This document shows positions 9,901 to 15,890 of a stretch of DNA of 64,000 nucleotides, piece by piece. Source of the stretch: Phycisphaerae bacterium. GTDB lineage: Bacteria > Planctomycetota > Phycisphaerae > Phycisphaerales > Phycisphaeraceae. The stretch spans positions 37,955-101,954 of the forward strand of contig JAUIGU010000011.1 in assembly GCA_030432595.1 (NCBI GenBank). The letters run 5' to 3'. The notes under the pieces were generated by a model. The model saw nothing but the letters and a program-made list of their open reading frames with translations, made no database searches and was not told the origin of the DNA. The position numbers and the translations under genes were made by a program. The stretch's first letter is position 1, and every line of letters begins with the position of its first letter.

Positions 9901-11794
9901 GCACGCGGCGGAGCGTGTGGTTGGTGAACGTGCCGCGGCGCGGCAGGCCGGGCCGGTCGATCGCGGCGCGGATCAGACGCAGCGCGGCGTCGCCCTGTTT
10001 GAAGAAGCGCGGGAGGTCGAGGCGGTCGGCGGTGTCGGCGGGTTGGCCTTCGCGCGGCCGGGCGTCATGCAGGTTCGTGAGCGCCAGATGAAGGAACGCG
10101 TGGTGCCCGGCGAGGGTGCCGGCGGTCGGGATCTCGGCGGGGACGAGGCGGCGTCCGCCCCACGGGTCGCGCAGCGTGCGCGGGTCCAGACCGGCCCACT
10201 CGTCGTCGGTGGTGCCGACGTTTTCCGGCAGGCTGCCGCGCAGGTGGGCGAGGACGGTGGCGTAGTACCCCGGCGCGTCGCCGCTGGGGCGCACGGCACG
10301 GGCTTGCGTGAAGTCGTCGGTGTCGTTGCCCAGGTACGCGCCCCAGGTCGTCGAGTCGCCGGAGAGTTCGAGGTCGATGTGGAGGCGGACGCGTGGCTCG
10401 CGGTCGGCTTCGGGCGCGATCAGTTCGCGGAGGGCCGCGCGCTGGCGGTCGATGCGTCGGGCGTCGGCGACGGATTGCTCGCTCTGCCGCACGAAGGCGG
10501 CGGCGCGCTCCAGGACCTCTTCGCGCACAGGTGAGTCGGCGAGTTGGTCGTCCGACGCGGCGTCAGGGTTGTGGAGCGCGCGGCGCAGGGCGTCCCACTG
10601 CTGCACCCGGGACGCAGTTTCTTTGAGTTGTTGCTCGATGCGGGCGGTGTCTTTGTCCGGGTTGGATAGGTCGAGCCGGAGCGTGCGGCGCCTCTGGGCG
10701 AGGTCGGCAGCGGCCGCGTCGGCTTCGCGCTGGAGAAGGCGGCGCAGCGCGTCGTCGTCTCCGATCCGTGCTTTGTCTTGGATCGCGGCATCGAGCGAGG
10801 CGCGGAGGGTTTCGAGGTGTTCCGCCTCGGCCTGGTGGTTGGCTTGTTGGTCTTCGAGCTCGTCGGGGTTGAGCGTGAGGGTGTCGTAGAAGACGCGCGA
10901 CGCTTCGAGCCCGACGGACTGGCCGTTGAAAAACACGAGCAGCACGTCCTGGCGCGGCGGGTCGTCGGCCCAGCGCCGCGCGGCGCGGAGCAGGATCGCG
11001 GCGTTGCCGGCCTGACGTGCGCCGGGGCTGCGGTGCGGCACGCTGCCCAGGCTGTCGAGGGCGGCAGACAACACGATGACGCCGTCGGCGTTGGCGGCGG
11101 GGTCGGTGCCGCGGATCATGGCGAACACGCTCGGGGCGTGGCGCGGCCGCCACTGCGCGGCTGCGTGCAACGTGGCGCGCGGGTGGGCTTGCGTCAGGTC
11201 GATGACGGGTTCTGTGTCGTGGTCGGCGGGCGGGGCGTAGAAGCGCGGGAAGTTGACCGGTACGGAGGCGTGCTTGATGAACCGCGAGGCGTCGCCCGAC
11301 GCGCCGTGGTTGCCGCTCAGGAAGATCACGGCCTTGGCGCCACGCTCGAAGGCGCGGTGCCACGCGTCGGGGACCACGCCGTAGTCGAGCACGGCGATGG
11401 CGCCTTGCAGGTTGGCGTGGCGCGCGTCGGGGGATTCGCCGTCACCGAGGTAGACGACCGGCCCGGTCAAACCGCCGGGCGGCGTGACGGGCGGCACGAT
11501 GACGTTGGGTCGCATGAGTTCCAGCGACATCGTTTTGCCGCCGACTTGAAGCCAGACCTGTTCGGGGTCGCTGTCCAGCAACCAGACGGGCGTGTCGAGG
11601 GTCACCACGTCGTCGACGCCCGAGGCGTCGAGCTGATCGCGTACGTACGCGACGGCGTCGAGATTCTCGTCGCTGCCGGCGAGGCGGTGCGGATGTTGCG
11701 TCATGGCGCGGACGTCGGCGGTGAAAGCGGCGGATGCTCTGTCCGGTGTCTGCGCGTTTGTGGATGTCAACAAAACACAAATCAATAGGCACAT
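6932..11794 (-). CDS. giant FtsX-type permease fused to a degenerate M28 peptidase domain
   Basis: About 1620 residues. From the ATG at 11794: signal-like segment CLLICVLLTSTNAQ, an M28 aminopeptidase-like region with a PA-type insert (about 25-310), a helical insert (about 260-400), a mixed region with carboxypeptidase-regulatory-like character, a set of TM helices (about 905-1010), a MacB-like periplasmic domain, and three C-terminal FtsX TM helices with an LxxxLGLGPAHVGALFVAE loop. The M28 metal-site motif reads SAALDS...GARQAGNA...FFNGQS instead of AHxDS...DDNxSG...FFDxEE, so the zinc ligands are mostly lost and the domain is probably a binding scaffold. The frame is open further upstream through a repeat, which I exclude. 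Operates with the ATPase at 12004 and the permease at 12916. Confidence 0.8.
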   Translation of the reverse strand: MCLLICVLLTSTNAQTPDRASAAFTADVRAMTQHPHRLAGSDENLDAVAYVRDQLDASGVDDVVTLDTPVWLLDSDPEQVWLQVGGKTMSLELMRPNVIVPPVTPPGGLTGPVVYLGDGESPDARHANLQGAIAVLDYGVVPDAWHRAFERGAKAVIFLSGNHGASGDASRFIKHASVPVNFPRFYAPPADHDTEPVIDLTQAHPRATLHAAAQWRPRHAPSVFAMIRGTDPAANADGVIVLSAALDSLGSVPHRSPGARQAGNAAILLRAARRWADDPPRQDVLLVFFNGQSVGLEASRVFYDTLTLNPDELEDQQANHQAEAEHLETLRASLDAAIQDKARIGDDDALRRLLQREADAAAADLAQRRRTLRLDLSNPDKDTARIEQQLKETASRVQQWDALRRALHNPDAASDDQLADSPVREEVLERAAAFVRQSEQSVADARRIDRQRAALRELIAPEADREPRVRLHIDLELSGDSTTWGAYLGNDTDDFTQARAVRPSGDAPGYYATVLAHLRGSLPENVGTTDDEWAGLDPRTLRDPWGGRRLVPAEIPTAGTLAGHHAFLHLALTNLHDARPREGQPADTADRLDLPRFFKQGDAALRLIRAAIDRPGLPRRGTFTNHTLRRVPAWSPRGSDGPSAQRWVVGGLSEDRPAAGVMIAVWPTHEGDWGRDNAWRIHAQSGLSYYEPARRLRTNANGRYALPALHDELDQHFVTLAADFDAQGQVNAITTWETMLANLTATPRTDLLPARGDAVVFRPHEYNDAQPLTVLLPHRDTRPRGNASIRGKLSPFGFVYLHPSQDVEHASFFQAGGAVRLEFDAPEGEADAKPTRDAALFSARNLWTLDEDRLAQLRRRAIIREDLEGLHRRGRDALPKPDDLAGTTDAHDAGTSARLSYALSRRVYLPLRSTMNDLVAGIVVLLGLTIPFSFALERLVVGASSIHGRVAGFSACFLLTFVLLYLTHPGFAIATAPVLIFLAFTILLLSALVIVLLTRKFRVELAAMHGQGAGSHKLETSHAATLVAAIQIGISTMRRRKTRTALTLLTVTVLTFTVVCFAGFEPKLAIRTTPLGPTPDTAPPEALLVRSPDYSELPPALRELTREALAGNNVTAEPIVWWSGISLALARDDGTADTQARAVIGLTPDTVQRWPALAAALNSEGSTDPKQIADALSGDGVLLPPRLARSLDLDVGDVIRIEGVRATVTGTFDPDGLTRLRHLDNRPLLPVDFLDAASTLIAGAGSDGIMAGEFNAQEFQYLSATQTIVGGADFTRKLGGDTHLLTVFTQDTEARDRMPDDLARAVTVPVWSAGTTGLERRTLGVTAALDAGPSLFVPLILGGLIVFGTLLGSITDRKEEIATFSALGLGPAHVGALFVAEAAVYAIVGGMGGQLLAQVLAASAQALSDAGIGRPLPINYASSNALLAITAVGITVMISALYPAWRAARSANPGVERAWKPPKPKDGKLDARLPFTLSAYDMTGVMAFLAEHLAAHRDAGLGRFATQAVALREGSDGRPELFAEVALAPFDLGVTQEFSLSPTPTDLPGVDEVAVTATRTSGSTGDWNRTNRVFLRDLRRQFLLWRTLSPQAIQRYRDEALRSMGSGERQSSSERQGGGE

Positions 11795-11832
11795 CGACAA
11801 GCCAATAACCTTCCGAATCGCGATCCTCTCCG

Positions 11833-11948
11833 CCCTCTCCCTTTCAGGGAGAGGGCCGGGGTGAGGGTCCGCTCGGGCGTCGCGGGTGACGTTGGCCCCG
11901 ACCCTCACCGACCCGCTGCGCGGGCCACCTCTCCCTGGAAGGGAGAGG
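11833..11948. repeat. inverted CCCTCTCCC / GGGAGAGGG repeat
   Basis: Two hairpins (11833-11855, CCCTCTCCC..GGGAGAGGG; 11928-11948, CCTCTCCC..GGGAGAGG) flank GGTGAGGGTC and GACCCTCACC, so the whole block is an imperfect inverted repeat. It fills the 209-bp gap between the ATPase stop and the giant permease start. Similar blocks are common intergenic repeats in many bacterial genomes; a transcript-stabilising or attenuating hairpin is possible. Confidence 0.7.
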
Positions 11949-12003
11949 GAGGATGGCCCAAGCCTCGCGCCGGGGTCTTGCGTCTTGTCTCGCAAGCCTT
12001 GCG

Positions 12004-12771
12004 TCACTGGTCGTCCTCCCCGGCCATGTGTCCGACGGTGATCTCGAGGTCTTCGCGCTTCTGGATGCGTTCGATCCGGCCGTCGCGGACCCAGACGATG
12101 CGGTCGCACATGGCGAGCAGGCGGTGGTCGTGGGTCGAGCAGATGACGGTGACCTGGCGGTCTTTGTTGATGCGTTCGAGCAGGTCGAGCACCTCGCGGC
12201 CGGTCTTGAAGTCGAGGTTCGCGGTCGGCTCGTCGGCGAGGAGGATCATCGGGTTGTTGGCGAGCGAACGGGCGATGGCGACGCGCTGCTGCTGGCCGCC
12301 GGACAGTTCGAGCGGGCGGTGGTCCCAGCGGTCGGCGATGCCGACCTGTTCGAGCAGCTGCATCCCTTTTTTGTGGGCGGTTTCGGCGTCGATGCCGGCG
12401 AAGACCATGGGCAGCGTGACGTTCTCGAGCGCGGTCATGTAGCGCACGAGGTTGTAGGACTGGAAGATGTAGCCGATCTTCCGGCAGCGCAGGAACGCGA
12501 GTTCATTGGCGGAGAGCTGGGCGGCGTCGACCTCGTCGATGAGGATGCGGCCGGCCGAGGGCGCGTCGAGCGCGCCGACCATGTTGAACAGCGTGCTCTT
12601 GCCCGAGCCGGACGGCCCCATGACGGCGATGAACTCGCCGCGGTGGAAGTTGATCTCGACCCCGCGCAGCGCGTGGGTTGCGGCGTCGCCCGTGCCGTAC
12701 TGCTTGGCGAGGTCGAGCGTGCGGATCGCGGCGGGGCGTTCCTGGTCGGGATGGGGTGGGGTGTTGGACAA
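12004..12771 (-). CDS. ABC transporter ATPase (LolD/MacB type)
   Basis: 255 residues, the usual length for the LolD/MacB/FtsE group. Walker A GPSGSGKST at 52-60, Q-loop in GYIFQSYNLV, signature LSGGQQQR at about 155-162, Walker B MILLADEPT, and the H-loop STHDH. This class powers mechanotransmission through FtsX-fold permeases rather than classical transport. Its partners here are the permease upstream (12916-14400) and the giant permease downstream (6932-11794), which together would supply the two FtsX-type subunits of a heteromeric complex. Start ATG at 12771. Confidence 0.92.
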   Translation of the reverse strand: MSNTPPHPDQERPAAIRTLDLAKQYGTGDAATHALRGVEINFHRGEFIAVMGPSGSGKSTLFNMVGALDAPSAGRILIDEVDAAQLSANELAFLRCRKIGYIFQSYNLVRYMTALENVTLPMVFAGIDAETAHKKGMQLLEQVGIADRWDHRPLELSGGQQQRVAIARSLANNPMILLADEPTANLDFKTGREVLDLLERINKDRQVTVICSTHDHRLLAMCDRIVWVRDGRIERIQKREDLEITVGHMAGEDDQ

Positions 12772-12795
12772 CGTTTTATAGGTAAGCGGTTTTTA

Positions 12796-12880
12796 TCAGG
12801 AGGAGCAGGATGATCAGGATTGGAGCAATATGAATCAGGCGGTGGTTGTTTTGTCCATCCTGCTCATCATGAAAATCCTG
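12796..12880. repeat. CAGGATGATCAGGAT / ATCCTGCTCATC inverted repeat
   Basis: In the 144-bp gap between permease and ATPase, TCAGGAGGAGCAGGATGATC (12796-12815) is followed at 12854-12880 by TCCATCCTGCTCATCATG and a further ATCCTG. The two blocks are imperfect inverted copies. CATCCTG..CATCCTG strings are common intergenic repeats in planctomycetes and related phyla. It may be a hairpin that sets relative expression in the operon. Confidence 0.55.
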
Positions 12881-12915
12881 TTCTGAATGACTCGGTGTTG
12901 TGTGCAGGGTTTCGT

Positions 12916-14400
12916 TCACTCGACGCGCATGGCGGCGATGGGGGGCAGGCGGGCGGCGAACCAGGACGGCAGGAGCGCGGCGATGACCGAGAGCACCACG
13001 CCCAGCGCGAGCGCGCCCAGCGCGACGAGTCCGAGCGTGCCCAGCGCGTCGCCCGCCATCGCGAGCAGCGTGCCGTAGCGCACGAACCCGCCGGCGGCGG
13101 CGAGCGCTAACCCCAGTGCCGTGCCGACGACCCCGCCGGCCACGCCCAGCGCCGCGGACTCGAGCAGGAACATGGTCATCACCGAGCCGCTGCGGGCGCC
13201 CAGGCACTTCATGGTGGCGATCTCGGAGAAGCGTTCGGTGACGGACATGGTCATGGCGTTGGCGACGCCGACGACGCAGACCAGGCAGGACAGCGCGATG
13301 AGCAGCAGCGTGCGCGGCGGCAGGCCGAGCCAGCGCGACTCGGTGGAGGCGGACATCGCAGCGGGTTCGTTCGTGGCGGCGGAACTCGAGGCGGGCAGGG
13401 CGTCGGCGAGGCGTTGCTCGCGGCGGGCGTGGTCGGCGTAGTCGAACAGCGCGTCCGCGGTGGGCGGGGCGTCGGCGGTGTTGCGTTCGGCCAGGCGTTC
13501 GTGGAGCCAGGCGGCGTCGGCGGGCGTGGCGATCACGTCGCGCGCGACCTCGGGGGTGACGCTGTTGATCGTGACCCGGGCCCGGCGTGCGATAGCGCGG
13601 CGGACGTCGGGGTCCTGTAGCGCTTCGGTCATGGCCGCGGCGGTGTGCAGACGCTCGGCGAACGGGCGCAGGTCGGTGAGTTGTGCCTCGGTGATCCGGA
13701 AGCCGGCTTCGGCGAGTGTTTGCGACGCCTGCTCGTCCGAGGCGTGTTGCATCGTCGCGGGGTCGAGCCGGCTCAGGGCACGGATATGCCCGGCGCGGAT
13801 GCGTTGGGCGGTGGTCATGAGTCGGGCCAGCGGTTCGTCGAAGAACGCGACCCATGGTGCGGCACCGCCGGGCGGTTCGAGTTGTCGTTCGGCGAGGCGC
13901 TGTTCCAGACGTCGGCGTTCGTCGGGGTCGTCGAGCTGGACGGTGGCTTCGAGGAGCGGCTGGTCGCCGAACAACAACACGCGGTCGTCATCGGGCAGGG
14001 ATTCGTGCCAGCGCTGGGCGTCGTGCCACTGCTGCGCGAGCCACTTGGCGTCTGCCAGTTCGGTGTCGGTCAAGCCGGCCCATGTGGCGTATTCGGCCAG
14101 CCGTTCTTCGCCGCCGTGTTGAAGGGTTTCGGTGATGGTGCGGACGGTGTCAGGCTGGCGCAGGCGGGTGAGTTGGGCGTCGGCCTTTCGGTAGGGGGCG
14201 ATCGCCTCGGCGGCGCGGCGTTGCACGGTGGTGTCGATCGTCGCCGCGGCGAACACATACACCAGGAACGCCACCGCCAGTGCCTGCACGGCGACGGTCA
14301 CGCCCGACCGCATCAGTCGGAAGCCCACGCCGGTGGCGACTAGGCGCAGGCTCACGCCGGGCGACAAGCCCTTCTGCCGTTCGGCGGCGAGGCGCGTCAC
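12916..14400 (-). CDS. FtsX/MacB-type ABC transporter permease
   Basis: 494 residues. One N-terminal TM helix (about 33-55), a large extracytoplasmic, helix-rich region of ~300 residues, and three C-terminal TM helices in the FtsX domain (about 355-490, including AMTMSVTERFSEIATMKCLGA, the conserved loop preceding TM3). The topology is that of MacB/LolC permeases, but the extracytoplasmic part is unlike the usual MacB_PCD and contains no motif I recognise. The start codon overlaps the stop of the PqqD-like gene by 4 bp, and the ATPase follows 144 bp downstream, so all are likely co-transcribed. Confidence 0.85.
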   Translation of the reverse strand: MTRLAAERQKGLSPGVSLRLVATGVGFRLMRSGVTVAVQALAVAFLVYVFAAATIDTTVQRRAAEAIAPYRKADAQLTRLRQPDTVRTITETLQHGGEERLAEYATWAGLTDTELADAKWLAQQWHDAQRWHESLPDDDRVLLFGDQPLLEATVQLDDPDERRRLEQRLAERQLEPPGGAAPWVAFFDEPLARLMTTAQRIRAGHIRALSRLDPATMQHASDEQASQTLAEAGFRITEAQLTDLRPFAERLHTAAAMTEALQDPDVRRAIARRARVTINSVTPEVARDVIATPADAAWLHERLAERNTADAPPTADALFDYADHARREQRLADALPASSSAATNEPAAMSASTESRWLGLPPRTLLLIALSCLVCVVGVANAMTMSVTERFSEIATMKCLGARSGSVMTMFLLESAALGVAGGVVGTALGLALAAAGGFVRYGTLLAMAGDALGTLGLVALGALALGVVLSVIAALLPSWFAARLPPIAAMRVE

Positions 14401-14873
14401 GTGTCACCGCCGGGTTGGTTGTTTGTGTCGTGGTCTTCTTCCTCGTCCGCGTTGTCCGCATCGACCGTGAGCACGATCAGGCTGCGCTCGACGAGCATCT
14501 TCAGGAAGGCGGCGACCATCAGCCGGGCTTCTTGAAACGAGAGGTGGTGCCGGTCCGCAAAACCTTCGACCAAAGTTTCGACCGACCGTGTGTTGTCCAC
14601 GTCTTCCCAGACCTCGCGTCCCAGCGTGTCGAGCGCGAAGCGACGCCGGCCGCGCAGCGGGAACAGCCAGGACAGCGGCGGCCCGTTCCACCACCGCCGA
14701 CGGATCGGCAGTTCGAGTACGACCCCTTCGGCGGTCCGGCGTTCGAGCACGGCCTTGTTGCGCATCGGCACGCCGTGCAGCAGCTGTTCGACGCTCAGCG
14801 CTTCGGTGAAGCGGTGCGTGCGTCGGCGGGTCATCACGCGGCGGTTCCGGGCGGGGGCGGCGGTGGTCATCAC
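14397..14873 (-). CDS. PqqD-like protein
   Basis: 158 residues. Residues ~75-135 match the PqqD fold: FALDTLGREVWEDVDNTRSV followed by ..LVEGFADRHHLSFQEARLMVAAFLKMLVERSLIVL. PqqD-family proteins (RiPP recognition elements) bind a precursor peptide for a modifying enzyme. Here there is an N-terminal extension of ~70 residues with RRRWWNGPPLSWLFPLRGRR, possibly a membrane- or partner-facing segment, and an acidic tail. No radical SAM enzyme or obvious precursor peptide is in the window. The gene overlaps both neighbours by 4 bp (start with the upstream gene, stop with the permease), which implies translational coupling. Confidence 0.75.
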   Translation of the reverse strand: MMTTAAPARNRRVMTRRRTHRFTEALSVEQLLHGVPMRNKAVLERRTAEGVVLELPIRRRWWNGPPLSWLFPLRGRRRFALDTLGREVWEDVDNTRSVETLVEGFADRHHLSFQEARLMVAAFLKMLVERSLIVLTVDADNADEEEDHDTNNQPGGDT

Positions 14874-15886
14874 GGCGTGTCCAGGGCGCAGCGGAAGTCG
14901 GCCGGGTCGAGTTCGCGCGCGGCACGGCGTTCGAGTTCGAGCGTGAGCAGGTGTTGGCGGTCGTGATCGACGCGGCCGTGGACCGCGCGGACGCGCGGCC
15001 GCAGGAGGCGCTGCCAGCGCGGCTGGTTCGCGCGGCCGGAAACGAGCGTGTCGAAGTCCGGGTGTGGGGACGGTTCGATTTCAATCTGTCGCCCGGAGTG
15101 TTGTTCGCGCAACGTCTTCGCGAGATCGCCGTCGAACCACGCGTCGAGCAACCCGCGGCGGCGCACGGCGACCACTGGGCGATGGGGCTTCGTGTCGATT
15201 GAAAAACACAGCGACACGTCAGCCGGATTGGCCACGATCCGGTGGGGCGTCCAGCCGGCGGGGGTGTGCGCGTGCAGGCCGAGCAGCCGCCATTGCGTGG
15301 CTTCGTCGGCCGCACAACGGACGTGCGCTCGGCGCAACAGTTGGGCCGTGTCGATCGTCGGGGACAGGGTTGCCTGAGTGTGCCCGTGCTGCGATGACGG
15401 ATGTTCCGGGATGCACGGCGGGTCAGTGACCGTGATCTCGACGACGCGCGGGCCGAACGAATCCAAGCGCAGCGCCCGCCCCAGCACCGACCCGTCGTCG
15501 CGCCGGCGCGTCACCCACGCCCACGGCCCTTCGCGATGTACCGGGCAGACCTCCGAGTCTTCATCCTCGGCCAGGACCGCGTGGCGGTAGTTGTTCAGGA
15601 CGCGGTGCGCCTCGAAGGTTGATGCATCTTGTTCTTTCAGTGTGTCCCAGCGCAGTTGCAGGCGTGGCCGCAGCCGATCGGCGAACACCAGCGCGCCGTG
15701 GTTCGGATTGCAGGCATGACGCACACACGCCCAGGCCCGTGGCAGCGCGAGTTCGATCCCCATCCACGCGACGTGCTGCGCGAACGCGCCCCCCGATTCC
15801 GGATCGGTGCCGAGCCCTTGCGGCGCAACCCGATGGGTCGGCTCGGTCGCCGCGGAGCGTCCGGGTTGCAGGGCGGTCGGGCTCAT
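14870..15886 (-). CDS. unknown protein with an internal duplication, PqqD-operon member
   Basis: 338 residues, no signal peptide and no TM helix; family not recognised. Two halves share the pattern G[IL]xxxxPxxWxxxRxxxNPxxxxLxF: residues ~43-75 (GIELALPRAWACVRHACNP..) and ~203-240 (GLHAHTPAGWTPHRIVANP..), each followed by a basic [RK]P..x..V/L.[RW] strand. This suggests two tandem copies of one beta-rich domain. The stop overlaps the PqqD start by 4 bp, and its own start lies 4 bp after the stop of the 888-residue membrane protein. Function unknown; a soluble partner of PqqD or of the ABC complex is an inference from context. Confidence 0.7.
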   Translation of the reverse strand: MSPTALQPGRSAATEPTHRVAPQGLGTDPESGGAFAQHVAWMGIELALPRAWACVRHACNPNHGALVFADRLRPRLQLRWDTLKEQDASTFEAHRVLNNYRHAVLAEDEDSEVCPVHREGPWAWVTRRRDDGSVLGRALRLDSFGPRVVEITVTDPPCIPEHPSSQHGHTQATLSPTIDTAQLLRRAHVRCAADEATQWRLLGLHAHTPAGWTPHRIVANPADVSLCFSIDTKPHRPVVAVRRRGLLDAWFDGDLAKTLREQHSGRQIEIEPSPHPDFDTLVSGRANQPRWQRLLRPRVRAVHGRVDHDRQHLLTLELERRAARELDPADFRCALDTP

Positions 15887-15890
15887 GGCG

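Noticed and set aside
7307..10534. 1075-codon open frame opposite the giant permease
   Set aside because: Antisense shadow of the permease; residues are G/R/E-rich with no conserved motif.
12772..12915. Small gene with the product IILLLLIKTAYL in the gap before the ATPase
   Set aside because: It is the translation of the CATCCTG repeat, not a conserved peptide.
14397..14873. PQQ biosynthesis cluster
   Set aside because: A PqqD-like protein is present but no pqqA, pqqB, pqqC or pqqE is in the window.
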